Of a stretch of 64,000 nt of DNA, positions 44,922 to 54,400 are shown piece after piece. Made by a program: the position numbers and the translations under genes. This DNA comes from Collinsella sp. BG-O-102 (GTDB lineage: Bacteria > Actinomycetota > Coriobacteriia > Coriobacteriales > Coriobacteriaceae), in NCBI RefSeq assembly GCF_023656745.1, contig NZ_JAMOKO010000003.1, positions 99,365-163,364 of the forward strand. The letters are read 5' to 3'. Every line of letters begins with the position of its first letter. Positions within the stretch are counted from its first letter, which is position 1. The notes under the pieces were generated by a model that saw only the letters and a program-made list of their open reading frames with translations, was not told the DNA's origin and made no database searches.

Positions 44922-45803
44922 ATGACGGTCTTTATCCAATACCTGGTCAACGGCCTGTCCATGGGCAGCGTCTACGCCATCATCGCGTTGGGCTACACCA
45001 TGGTCTACGGTATCGCCAAGATGCTGAACTTCGCTCACGGCGACGTTATCATGGTCGGTGCCTATGTCTCGTTCTGCGCCACGTCGTATCTCGGCCTCCC
45101 GGGCTGGGCATCTGTAGTTCTCTCTTGTGTGGTCTGTACCGTTCTCGGTGTTCTCATCGAGGGTCTGGCATACAAGCCGCTGCGTCAGGCGGGCCCGCTG
45201 GCCGTTCTGATCACGGCTATCGGCGTGTCTTACTTCCTGCAGAACGCCGCGCAGCTTCTGTGGGGCGCCACGCCCAAGAACTTCACTTCGCTCGTCACCT
45301 TCCAGGTGCCGGAGTTCTTGGCCAAGTTCAACGTAAGCGCCGTCTCGCTCGTCACCATCGTCGCCTGCCTGGTTATCATGGCCGGCCTGATGTTCTTTAC
45401 AGGTAAGACCAAGATGGGTAAGGCCATGCGTGCCGTGTCCGAGGACAAGGCCGCCGCTCAGCTCATGGGCATCAACGTCAACCGCACCATCTCGATGACG
45501 TTTGCCATCGGCTCTGCCCTTGCCGCCATCGCCGGCGTGCTGCTGTGCTCCTACTCGCCGGTGCTGCAGCCTACGACGGGCGCCATGCCTGGCATCAAGG
45601 CCTTCGACGCCGCCGTCTTCGGTGGCATCGGTTCCATCCCCGGCGCCTTTGTCGGTGGCATTCTCATCGGCATCATCGAGGCGATGGCGCAGGCCTACAT
45701 TTCCACGAGCCTTGCCAACTCCATCGTCTTTGGTGTTTTGATCATCGTCCTGCTCGTCAAGCCTGCCGGCCTCTTGGGCAAGTACGTCCCCGAGAAGGTG
45801 TAG
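44922..45803 (+). CDS. livH: Branched-chain amino acid ABC permease LivH
   Basis: About eight helices; the family start FIQYLVNGLSMGSVYAIIAL, then GYTMVYGIAKMLNFAHGDVI and IKAFDAAVFGGIGSIPGAFV are characteristic. The ATG at 44922 has GGGGG 9 bases before it; the frame opens at 44829 without reason to use it. Second gene of the operon, 139 bases after livJ, and directly joined to livM. Confidence 0.93.
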   Translation: MTVFIQYLVNGLSMGSVYAIIALGYTMVYGIAKMLNFAHGDVIMVGAYVSFCATSYLGLPGWASVVLSCVVCTVLGVLIEGLAYKPLRQAGPLAVLITAIGVSYFLQNAAQLLWGATPKNFTSLVTFQVPEFLAKFNVSAVSLVTIVACLVIMAGLMFFTGKTKMGKAMRAVSEDKAAAQLMGINVNRTISMTFAIGSALAAIAGVLLCSYSPVLQPTTGAMPGIKAFDAAVFGGIGSIPGAFVGGILIGIIEAMAQAYISTSLANSIVFGVLIIVLLVKPAGLLGKYVPEKV

Positions 45804-45812
45804 GTGAGCGTT

Positions 45813-46892
45813 ATGAAGTTTCTTAAAGATAAGCAGACGCGTCACGACTTTGTTACGTATGCCATGTGCATCGTGGCCTTCGCCATCGTGTTCTTTATGC
45901 AGTCGAACCACATGATTCCGCGCATGATCGCCGGTCAGTTGGTTCCCATTACGGCCTACATCGTCATGGCCATTTCCCTCAACCTTGTCGTCGGCATCGC
46001 GGGCGACCTGTCGCTGGGCCATGCGGGCTTTATGAGCGTCGGCGCCTATACGGGAATCGTCACCGCGGTCGCCCTCGAGAGCGCCGTTCCCTCCGATCCG
46101 GTGCGCCTTGTCATCAGCATCGTGGTCGGCGCTATCGCCGCTGCCGTCTTGGGCTTCTTGATCGGTATCCCGGTCCTGCGCCTGAGCGGCGACTATCTGG
46201 CCATCGTGACCCTGGCTTTTGGCGAGATCATCAAAGAGATCGTCACTTGCCTTATCGTGGGTGTCGACTCGCGCGGCCTGCACGTGATCTTTAACATCAC
46301 GGGCAACTCTACGATCGACGACCTGCACCTGCTCGAGGACGGCACCGCCATCATCAAGGGCGCCCAGGGCGCCTCGGGCGTGTCGACGTACTCGACCTTC
46401 CTCGCCGGTGCCATCCTGGTCATGGTCGCACTCGTGATCGTGCTCAACCTGGTTCGCAGCCGTACCGGCCGTGCCATTATGGCCGTGCGCGATAACAAGA
46501 TTGCAGCCGAGTCCGTAGGCATCTCCGTCACCGAGTACCGCATGATCGCCTTCGTGGTTTCCGCTGCCCTCGCCGGTGCTGCCGGAGCCCTCTTCGGCGG
46601 TAACTTCTCGCAGCTCTCCGCCACCAAGTTCGACTTCAACACGTCCATCCTCATTCTGGTGTTCGTGGTCCTGGGCGGTCTGGGCAATATGCGCGGCTCC
46701 GTCATCGCGGCGGCGCTGCTCACGGTGCTTCCCGAGCTGCTCCGTCAGTTCTCGGACTACCGTATGCTCATTTACGCTATCGTGCTGATCCTGGTCATGA
46801 TCTTTACCAACAACCCGCAGCTCAAGGCGTTCTTCGCACGCATTAAGGATCGCTTTGCTTCCAAGAAGGAGGTGGCAGCCGATGCCCAGTAA
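45813..46892 (+). CDS. livM: Branched-chain amino acid ABC permease LivM (359 aa)
   Basis: Membrane permease partner of LivH: VMAISLNLVVGIAGDLSLGH, then AGFMSVGAYTGIV, RLSGDYLAIVTLAFGEIIKE, and the EAA-like end NTSILILVFVVLGGLGNMRGS. I chose the ATG at 45813 with AGGTGA 5 bases upstream; a GTG at 45804 touching the livH stop is an alternative. It overlaps livG by 11 bases. Confidence 0.92.
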   Translation: MKFLKDKQTRHDFVTYAMCIVAFAIVFFMQSNHMIPRMIAGQLVPITAYIVMAISLNLVVGIAGDLSLGHAGFMSVGAYTGIVTAVALESAVPSDPVRLVISIVVGAIAAAVLGFLIGIPVLRLSGDYLAIVTLAFGEIIKEIVTCLIVGVDSRGLHVIFNITGNSTIDDLHLLEDGTAIIKGAQGASGVSTYSTFLAGAILVMVALVIVLNLVRSRTGRAIMAVRDNKIAAESVGISVTEYRMIAFVVSAALAGAAGALFGGNFSQLSATKFDFNTSILILVFVVLGGLGNMRGSVIAAALLTVLPELLRQFSDYRMLIYAIVLILVMIFTNNPQLKAFFARIKDRFASKKEVAADAQ

Positions 46893-47742
46893 ATTTGAGT
46901 TCAAGAAGGGCAAGATGGTCCCGTATCCTTCTGGCGCCATCGTTCCCGATCGTGACCTGGGCGAGCGCCCTGCACTCGAGTGCATCCACCTGGGCATTGA
47001 GTTCGGTGGCCTTAAGGCAGTCGACGACTTTAGCCTGACTATCGGCAAGACCGAGATCGCCGGTCTGATCGGCCCCAACGGTGCCGGTAAGACCACGGTC
47101 TTCAACCTGCTCACCAAGGTGTATCAGCCCACGCACGGCACCATCCTGCTCGACGGAGAGGATACCTCGGGCAAGTCGGTCTATCAGGTCAACCGCATGG
47201 GTATTGCCCGTACCTTCCAGAACATTCGCCTGTTCAACACCATGACGGTGGAGGATAACGTTAAGGTCGGTCTGCATAACCAGGAGCGTTACTCCGGCTT
47301 TGAGGGCGTGCTGCGCCTGCCGACGTATTGGAAGCACGAGAAGGCCGCCCACGAGCGCGCCATGGAGCTGCTGTCCATCTTTGATATGGAGCATCTGGCA
47401 AACGAGCAGGCCGGATCGCTGCCTTACGGCGCTCAGCGTCGTCTGGAGATCGTCCGCGCGCTTGCCACCAACCCCAAACTGCTGCTGCTCGACGAGCCTG
47501 CCGCCGGCATGAACCCGTCCGAGACCGCGGAACTCATGGAGAACATCGTTAAGATTCGCGACACCTTTGGTATCGCCATCATGCTTATCGAGCACGACAT
47601 GTCGCTCGTCATGAATATTTGCGAGGGTATCTGCGTGCTCAACTTTGGTAAGGTCATCGCCAAGGGCACGGCAGAGGAAATCCAGAACAACGACGCCGTT
47701 ATCGAGGCATATCTGGGCAAGCAGGATAAGGGGGAGAACTAA
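46882..47742 (+). CDS. livG: Branched-chain amino acid ABC ATPase LivG (286 aa)
   Basis: ABC ATPase: Walker A GLIGPNGAGKTTVFNLL, Q-loop region ARTFQNIRLF, signature LPYGAQRRLEIVRAL (a common LivG variant of LSGGQ) and Walker B LLLLDEPAAGMNP, then IEHDM. It is ~30 residues longer than LivF due to an N-terminal extension (FEFKKGKMVPYPSG). ATG with AAGGAGGT, overlapping livM. Confidence 0.93.
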   Translation: MPSKFEFKKGKMVPYPSGAIVPDRDLGERPALECIHLGIEFGGLKAVDDFSLTIGKTEIAGLIGPNGAGKTTVFNLLTKVYQPTHGTILLDGEDTSGKSVYQVNRMGIARTFQNIRLFNTMTVEDNVKVGLHNQERYSGFEGVLRLPTYWKHEKAAHERAMELLSIFDMEHLANEQAGSLPYGAQRRLEIVRALATNPKLLLLDEPAAGMNPSETAELMENIVKIRDTFGIAIMLIEHDMSLVMNICEGICVLNFGKVIAKGTAEEIQNNDAVIEAYLGKQDKGEN

Positions 47743-48456
47743 ATGGCAGAGCCGATGCTTTCCGTCTACAACATCAACGTCTGGTACGGCGCCATCCACG
47801 CCATCAAGGACATCTCCTTTAACGTCAACGAGGGCGAGATCGTGGCTCTGATCGGTGCGAACGGTGCCGGCAAGTCCACAACGCTCAAGACCGTCTCGGG
47901 CCTGCTGCGCTCCAAGACCGGCTCCATCAAGTTTATGGGCGAGGGCATTACTCATACGCCCGCCGATAAGCTGGTTGGTAAGGGCCTGGCCCAGGTGCCC
48001 GAGGGCCGTCGCGCCTTTTTGCAGATGACGGTCGAGGAGAACCTGGAGATGGGCGCCTACACGCAGCCCAAGTCCACGGTTGCTCCGGGCCTTGAGCGCG
48101 TCTACGAGCAGTTCCCGCGCCTGAAGGAGCGCCGTCGCCAGGTCGCCGGCACCCTTTCGGGCGGCGAGCAGCAGATGCTCGTTATGGGCCGCGCCCTTAT
48201 GAGTAATCCCAAGCTGCTCATGCTCGACGAACCTTCCATGGGTCTGGCACCGATTCTGATCGAACAGATCTTCCAGATTGTCGAGGACCTGCACAAGGCC
48301 GGCACCACGGTGCTTCTGGTCGAGCAAAACGCGCAGATGGCGCTTTCCATCGCCACACGCGGTTACGTGCTCGAGACCGGCAAGATCACCATGACCGGCA
48401 CCGGCCAAGAGCTCCTGCATGACGACAACGTCCGCAAAGCCTACCTCGGAGGCTAA
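47743..48456 (+). CDS. livF: Branched-chain amino acid ABC ATPase LivF (237 aa)
   Basis: ABC ATPase of LivF size: Walker A ALIGANGAGKSTTLKTVSGL, signature LSGGEQQMLVMGRAL, Walker B LLMLDEPSMGLAP and the H-loop-equivalent VEQNAQ, as usual for LivF. Starts with the base after the livG stop and ends the operon; a strong terminator follows 15 bases on. Confidence 0.94.
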   Translation: MAEPMLSVYNINVWYGAIHAIKDISFNVNEGEIVALIGANGAGKSTTLKTVSGLLRSKTGSIKFMGEGITHTPADKLVGKGLAQVPEGRRAFLQMTVEENLEMGAYTQPKSTVAPGLERVYEQFPRLKERRRQVAGTLSGGEQQMLVMGRALMSNPKLLMLDEPSMGLAPILIEQIFQIVEDLHKAGTTVLLVEQNAQMALSIATRGYVLETGKITMTGTGQELLHDDNVRKAYLGG

Positions 48457-48470
48457 CCCACCTAACAAAA

Positions 48471-48504
48471 GGGGCGCTGACTATCTCAGTCAGCGCCCCT
48501 TTTT
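48471..48504 (+). terminator. Intrinsic terminator of the liv operon
   Basis: GGGGCGCTGACT / AGTCAGCGCCCC, 12-bp perfect stem, then TTTTT. Confidence 0.92.
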
Positions 48505-48506
48505 AA

Positions 48507-48571
48507 GTTGCGGTGAAATAGGGACTGAATACGGGCTCCAGAGGCCAAAAGAGTCCCTATTCCACCGCAAC
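48507..48571. repeat. 20-bp-arm inverted repeat after the liv terminator
   Basis: GTTGCGGTGAAATAGGGACT (48507-48526) pairs with 48552-48571 with one mismatch; loop 25 bases. It has the same size and intergenic position as the GGGACAGG hairpins but has GGGACT at the stem end and no GGGACAGG loop, so relation to them is uncertain. Confidence 0.65.
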
Positions 48572-48631
48572 TTCATGGGGATGTGTGACAATGCCCGTCG
48601 GAAAACATCTGCTGTCTTTGGGGGTCTATCT

Positions 48632-49309
48632 ATGCTGTACGAGTTTTGTGCCGAGAACTTTGAGCGGGTGCCGGCGGCTATCGATGCCGGTGCAAGGCGT
48701 ATCGAGCTGTGCGACAACCTTGCCGTTGGTGGCACCACGCCTTCGGCCGGCGTTATCAGCGCTACGACCAACTATGTCCACGAGCACGATGCACGGGTGA
48801 TGTGCATGATTCGCCCGCGTGGCGGCGACTTTCACTACGACCAGGACGAGCTGCGTATGATGGAGATGGACCTGGGCCTTGCCGTAAGCGCCGGCGTTGA
48901 CGGCTTGGTCTTTGGCTGCTGCAAGCCCTGCGCTGGCGGATGGGCGCTCGACGAACTTACGCTTGGCGCCCTCGTGATGGCTGCGGGCTGCGCGACCGAG
49001 GAATGTAAGCGTGAGCCCATCGACATCACCTTCCACATGGCATTTGACCAGCTCTCGCCCGAGGCTCAGCTCGATGCGATTGATACACTTGCCGACTGCG
49101 GCGTTACGCGCATCCTCACGCATGGCGGCGCTGCCGGTACGTCGATCGAGGATAATTTCGATCACCTGGCTCGTTTAATCGAGTATGCGGGTGATCGTTT
49201 GACCATCCTTCCCGGCGGCGGCATCACTACGGCAAATCGCGACGCGGTCGCGGCGGCGCTAGACGTCTCCGAGCTCCATGGCACCAAGATCGTGCCGCTG
49301 GAGGTATAA
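48632..49309 (+). CDS. cutC: CutC-family protein (225 aa)
   Basis: TIM-barrel CutC family: LYEFCAENFERVPAAIDAGA, RIELCDNLAVGGTTPSAGV, MIRPRGGDFHYDQDELRMME, then DITFHMAFDQ and ILPGGGI. The conserved Cys and the RPRGGDF motif are intact. The family was named for copper homeostasis in E. coli, but a direct copper role is doubtful. ATG at 48632 with GGGGG upstream; the long upstream open frame crosses the liv terminator and is not used. The next gene follows by 3 bases. Confidence 0.9.
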   Translation: MLYEFCAENFERVPAAIDAGARRIELCDNLAVGGTTPSAGVISATTNYVHEHDARVMCMIRPRGGDFHYDQDELRMMEMDLGLAVSAGVDGLVFGCCKPCAGGWALDELTLGALVMAAGCATEECKREPIDITFHMAFDQLSPEAQLDAIDTLADCGVTRILTHGGAAGTSIEDNFDHLARLIEYAGDRLTILPGGGITTANRDAVAAALDVSELHGTKIVPLEV

Positions 49310-49312
49310 CCC

Positions 49313-50113
49313 GTGGCGCTGGTATTCGATGTTCAGCAGGCGAGCGGCAAGCCCGACGACAACCGTCGCCCCGGTACCGCGTGTCCCTTTTGCAACACGG
49401 AGGGGCTCACCAACATCATCCAGCGCGACGGTGACTGCATCTGGCTCGAGAATAAGTTCAAGACCCTGCGCGCCACCCGTCAAACCGTGCTGATCGAGTC
49501 GGCCGATCACGATGCCGACCTGGTGACCTATAAGCCGGATGAACTCCACCATGTGATGAGGTTTGCTCTGGATTGCTGGCAGCAGATGATCGATTCGCAG
49601 CAGTATCGAAGCGTGCTCATGTACAAGAACAAGGGTCCGCTTTCGGGCGGCAGCCTCGTCCATCCACACATGCAGATTGTGGGCTTGGAACAGGAGGACG
49701 GCTATGCGGCGCTGACCTCAGCCAACTTTGAAGGCATCGATGTTTGGCAGAGGGGAAGGGTTGCGGTCAACATCTCAACCGAACCGATTATGGGGTTCTT
49801 TGAGGTCAATGTTTCAGCCCCGCAGGGAATCGCCGCCAGCGATGGCGCGCGAGACCAAGCCGAGACGGACCTCTTCGCCGATGCGATTCAGGTAGCTCTG
49901 CGCTATATCCTGAACGAGCACCATGGTGGTCGCGCAGAGTCGTACAACTTGTTCTTCTACCACATGGACGGCCGGACCATTGCCAAGGCGCTTCCGCGCT
50001 GGGTGGTTTCACCCTACTTTGTCGGGTATCGGCTGGCTCAGGTCAATGCTGAGACCACGCTCGATGTCGATGCGGAGCGATTCCGCGCACATCTGGAGGC
50101 GCTCACATCGTAA
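49313..50113 (+). CDS. GalT-like HIT-superfamily protein, DUF4931-type (266 aa)
   Basis: The N-terminal RRPGTACPFCNTEG is a zinc-binding CxxC as in galactose-1-phosphate uridylyltransferase; GGSLVHPHMQIVGL supplies the HxHxQ nucleotidyl-transfer motif; SYNLFFYHMDGR and a final VVSPYFVGYRLAQV follow. At 266 residues it is shorter than GalT (~340-350), so a DUF4931-type relative with an unknown nucleotide-sugar or nucleotide substrate is more likely. GTG start with GGAGG 9 bases upstream, 3 bases after cutC. Confidence 0.78.
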   Translation: MALVFDVQQASGKPDDNRRPGTACPFCNTEGLTNIIQRDGDCIWLENKFKTLRATRQTVLIESADHDADLVTYKPDELHHVMRFALDCWQQMIDSQQYRSVLMYKNKGPLSGGSLVHPHMQIVGLEQEDGYAALTSANFEGIDVWQRGRVAVNISTEPIMGFFEVNVSAPQGIAASDGARDQAETDLFADAIQVALRYILNEHHGGRAESYNLFFYHMDGRTIAKALPRWVVSPYFVGYRLAQVNAETTLDVDAERFRAHLEALTS

Positions 50114-50140
50114 AGTGAGCGCCCGCACACTGCGGACGGT

Positions 50141-51139
50141 TTAGCGCGCCATTGCATCGCGGCCGGCCTCGACCCGCTTGCGCTGGGCGGCGCGCTCCTC
50201 GCCGGTCAGACGCTCAAAGAAGTGTCCGATAAGCGAGGCGAGCACCTGCTGAAACAACGTTCCACACATGACGGGAAACACAACTTCGCCCGGAAAGTAT
50301 TGCGTGGCGATGACGGCGCCCGAAGAGATATTGCGCATGCCGCAGGTAAAGCACATGGTGGTCGTTTCGCTATATGGCAGATGCAGCGCGCGGGCGACCA
50401 GAATGCCGACGACAAAGCCGCTGATGGCGAAGACCAAAATAAAGAGGGCGACTTCCAAGCGCACCGCGTTCATGTGCAGCACGTACTCGCTCATGGCGGT
50501 GGAGTTGGAGGCGATAACGCCCATCATCATGAACTTGCAGGCGGGCGAGAGCGCGGGGGAGAGTTTCTCGTGCCCCCAGCCGCGCGTGAGCTCGTTGATC
50601 ACGATGCCGAGCACAGCGGGGATGGCGATCATAAAGGCCATGTTCTGCATCATGCTCGGCACGTCGATCGAGACGGTGGCGCCCAGCAGGAGCTTGAGCG
50701 TAAGCGGAATCGTCACAGGGGAGATGACCGAGGACGTCAGGATGATGGTGAGCGCGAGCGGGCCGTTGCCGCCGAACATGCTGATCCACATAAAAGCGGT
50801 GACTGCCACGGGCACACTGTATTCGAGCACGATGCCGCAGACAAGGTTGGGGTTGGAACCAAAGAACAACGATCCCATGGCATAGGCCGCGATGGGAATA
50901 AGCGCCGCCGAGACCAACAACGCCAGAATCAGGTGCAGCGGACGGTGGAACACCTCGGCTACCTGGTGAAAGGTGTTGCTGAGCGCACCCTGAAACGTCA
51001 TAAAGGCGAAGAGGGCGGGAACAATGGGCTTGAGAACGCCGATCTGTTGAGGAAAGAGCACGCCGAGCGCCACACAAATCGGAACGATGATCTGCATGTG
51101 CCCCGCGAGGAACTTCCCCAGTCCAGCCCATTGCTTCAT
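50141..51139 (-). CDS. Bile acid:sodium symporter family protein (332 aa)
   Basis: About ten helices with SBF/BASS landmarks: FAFMTFQGALSNTF, GIVLEYSVPVAVTAFMWISM, ISPVTIPLTLKLLLGATVS, and CFTCGMRNISSGAVIATQYF, which corresponds to the E-x-G-x-x-N crossing region with CGMRN in place of ETGMQN. Members carry bile acids, pantothenate, arsenite or other organic anions; substrate cannot be set. Convergent with the GalT-like gene, 27 bases apart. Confidence 0.85.
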   Translation of the reverse strand: MKQWAGLGKFLAGHMQIIVPICVALGVLFPQQIGVLKPIVPALFAFMTFQGALSNTFHQVAEVFHRPLHLILALLVSAALIPIAAYAMGSLFFGSNPNLVCGIVLEYSVPVAVTAFMWISMFGGNGPLALTIILTSSVISPVTIPLTLKLLLGATVSIDVPSMMQNMAFMIAIPAVLGIVINELTRGWGHEKLSPALSPACKFMMMGVIASNSTAMSEYVLHMNAVRLEVALFILVFAISGFVVGILVARALHLPYSETTTMCFTCGMRNISSGAVIATQYFPGEVVFPVMCGTLFQQVLASLIGHFFERLTGEERAAQRKRVEAGRDAMAR

Positions 51140-51277
51140 ATGCCCCGCGACTCCCTTTATCCGCGAACTTGTTTGTATGGATATGCTAGACGCTCGTATG
51201 TGTCCGTGCGGCTGAAACGCTCGATTGTTTCGAGGGCATTACCGCCATCGTTTGCCGAAACCGCGGCGCACCGCGGC

Positions 51278-51305
51278 GTTTTGCGTCCGCGCTGCACGGT
51301 ATAAT
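51278..51305 (+). promoter_or_regulatory. Promoter of the RecJ-RecQ fusion gene
   Basis: A consensus -10 TATAAT at 51300-51305; GTTTTG at 51278-51283, 16 bases before it, is a weak -35. Confidence 0.5.
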
Positions 51306-51361
51306 AAATCCGTTCAACAGATCTGCCTGCCGAAGCGGGCATACACAGAGGACTCATCGCT

Positions 51362-51427
51362 ATGAACCGTGAGAGGTATCGCGGCGACCTGCCCCTATCG
51401 GGGGTGGGTGCCTATGTCATCGCTTAA
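51362..51427 (+). CDS. Possible 21-codon leader ORF overlapping the RecJ-RecQ start
   Basis: ATG with AGAGGA 9 bases upstream encodes MNRERYRGDLPLSGVGAYVI and A, then TAA. It ends 11 bases after the downstream start ATG (51414), in another frame. Translation of this ORF would bring ribosomes to the exonuclease start, so coupling or attenuation is possible. It could also be a chance frame. Confidence 0.35.
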   Translation: MNRERYRGDLPLSGVGAYVIA

Positions 51428-54400
51428 GACGACGCATCGCTGGGCGGTCGCTCAGCAAAATCCCGAGCTCGAAAAGGAACTTTCGGCTGGTCTGGGCATT
51501 CCTGGGCTGGTGGCGCGCATTATGGTCGCGCACGGCATTGGCTCCATCAAAGAGGGCCAATTGTTTTTGACGCCTTCGCTCGATCGCGACTGGGCCGACC
51601 CACTCATTATCCCGGGCATGTCGGTCGTTGCCGACCGCGTTGAGCGCGCTATTCGCAACCACGAGCACATTGCAGTCTTTGGCGATTTTGACGTTGACGG
51701 CATTACGTCGACCTGCCTGTTGACCGAGGCGCTGCGCACGTTTGGCGCCGATGTCACGCCGTTTATTCCGCATCGCTTTGATGAGGGCTACGGTCTTTCG
51801 CGCGCGGCACTCGACCGCGTTAACGAGCTCGCTCGCCCCCAGCTGATCGTGACCGTCGATAACGGCATTGCCGCCAAGGAAGAGGTTTCCTATCTGGAGA
51901 GCCTGGGGATCGAATTGGTGGTCACGGACCATCACGAGCCGTCCGACCAGGTGCCGCAGGGCGTGCCCCTGACCGACCCAAAGCTCGAGGACGAGGGTCC
52001 CTCGCGCGAGCTTGCCGGTGCCGGTGTGGCGCTCAAGCTGGTGCAGGTCCTGGGCGAGCGTCTGGGCAAGCCGTCGTATTGGCGTTCGCTGATCGAGGTC
52101 GCGGCGCTGGGTACCGTGTCCGACATGATGCCGCTGACGCCCGAGAACCGCGCGCTGGTCGCCGAGGGCATCCAGCAGATGCGCGTGACCGCCCGCCCCG
52201 GCTATATCGCGCTGGCCGCGCTCGCCAAGGCCGACCTCTCTAGTATTACGGCCGATGGCCTGTCGTTTTCGCTCATTCCCCGCTTGAACGCCGCCGGCCG
52301 CATGGCCGATCCCAAGCTGGCGCTCGACCTGCTGCTTGCCCGCGATCCCATCGAGGCAAGCGCGCTGGCGGCCGAGCTCGAGGAGATTAACCGTCAGCGT
52401 CGCGAGATCGAGGCGGAGCTCACGCGCGATGCCATGGCAAAGGTCGAGGAGACCTATGATGGCGGTCGCGCAATCGTCGTGGGTGGCGAGGGCTGGCACG
52501 AGGGCGTCAAGGGTATCGTAGCGAGCCGCCTGACCAACCGTTATCACGTGCCGGCGCTGCTGTTCTCGATCGAAGACGGTATCGCTCGCGGTTCGGGTCG
52601 CTCGGTGGGCAAGGTCAACCTGTTCGACGCTGTCGAGCGCTGCTCGGATCTGCTGATTCGTCGCGGCGGGCATGCGGGTGCGGTGGGCGTGACCATCGAG
52701 GCGTCCAAGCTCGACGAGTTCCGCCGTCGCCTTTCCGCCGTGCTGTCCGAGCTTCCCGCCGAGGACTTTGAGGACACCGACGAGGTTGCCGCCACCGTTG
52801 ACCTCTCCGAGCTAAATATCGAGACCATCGAGCAAATCTCCCGTCTTGAGCCGTTTGGCCAGGGCAACAAGGTGCCGCTGTTGGCGGCCGAGGGCGTGAC
52901 AATGTGCGATCGCGCCGTGGTGGGCAAAACCGGCGAGCACATGCGCTTCGTGGCGACCGATGGCGCTGCGAGTGTGCCGGCCATTATGTTCCGCGTGCCG
53001 CAGATCGATAAGCTCATCAATTGCGATAGCGCCGTCGACCTGGTGTTCGAGGCAGTGGCCGAGCATTGGCAGGGACGTGTGAAGCCCAAGCTCATGATCA
53101 AAGATGTCTTGGTGCGCGATACCGCGGCGCCCAATATCGACGATCCGGCATGTGAGCTTCGCCGCGGCGTGCAGCCGGCGGATTCTGGCCTGCGTCTGGA
53201 GTCGCGTAAACGCGAGACGCTCGCCCAGCTTTCTTATACCGAGCTCACGCGCTCGCTTATCCATAGCTTTATCGGCTCGAACCAGCCACATCGCGCGCAG
53301 GTCGAGGCACTCGACGCCCTCGCCGACCACCAGAGCGTTTTGGCTGTTATGGGGACGGGGCGTGGCAAGTCGCTCATCTTCCATGTGCACGCCGCGCGCG
53401 AGGCGGTCCTTCGTGGGCGTGCGAGCATCTTTGTCTATCCGCTGCGTGCGCTCGTTGCTGACCAGGCCTATCACCTCTCGTCGACGATGGCTGCGCTCGG
53501 CATTGGCGTGGGCGTGTTGACCGGCGAGACCGTGGAGGCGGCGCGCGATGACGTGTTTGCCGGCTTGGCTTCGGGCCGCACCGGCATCGTGCTCACGACG
53601 CCTGAGTTCCTGTCTATTCACCGTGATCGCTTTGCGCGCTCGGGGCGTATCGGGTTTGTCGTTATCGATGAGGCGCATCATGCCGGTCTTGCCAAGGGCG
53701 GCGACCGCAGTGCCTATCTCGACATGCCCGATATCCTCAAGGCCCTGGGTGACCCGGTCGTTCTGGCCGCGACTGCCACCGCAACGGCTCCGGTTGTGGC
53801 CGAGCTCGCCCGCGTGCTACCGATTACCCGTACAGTGGTCGACGAGACGGTGCGCGAGAACTTGCGGCTCGAGGATGACCGGGACCTTGCGAGCCGCGAG
53901 AACCGCCTGGTGTCAATCGTGGCTACGGGGGAGAAGACCGTCATCTACGTCAACTCGCGCGACCAGTCCGTGGCGCTTGCTAAGACGCTGCGCAAGCGGG
54001 TACCCGATTGCGCGACCCGCATCGCATTCTATAACGCGGGGCTTGCGCGCTCCGATCGTCGCCGCGTGGAGGAAGCGTTTCGTGACGGAAGCCTCAGTTG
54101 CATCGTTTCGACCTCTGCCTTTGGTGAGGGCGTGAACCTGCCCGATATCCGCCATGTCGTGCTCTATCACATGCCGTTTGGCAGCATTGAGTTCAACCAG
54201 ATGAGCGGACGCGCCGGTCGCGACGGGCAACCTGCCGTGATTCACCTGCTCTATTCGTCGCGTGACGCTCGCATTAACGAGCGCCTGCTCGACTGCTACG
54301 CGCCCGAGCGCGACGAGCTCGTCACGCTCTATCGCGCGCTGCAGACTATGTGGCGCTCCAACCGCGGCAAGACCGGAGCCGACTCATTTAGTGCGAGCGA

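Noticed and set aside
44898..48468. Long minus-strand frames opposite the liv operon (739 and 541 codons)
   Set aside because: They lie antisense to clearly conserved liv genes and read as histidine/aspartate-rich shadow sequence.
48419..48631. CutC with a longer N-terminus
   Set aside because: The extension would cross the liv terminator and a hairpin; the ATG at 48632 fits the family length.
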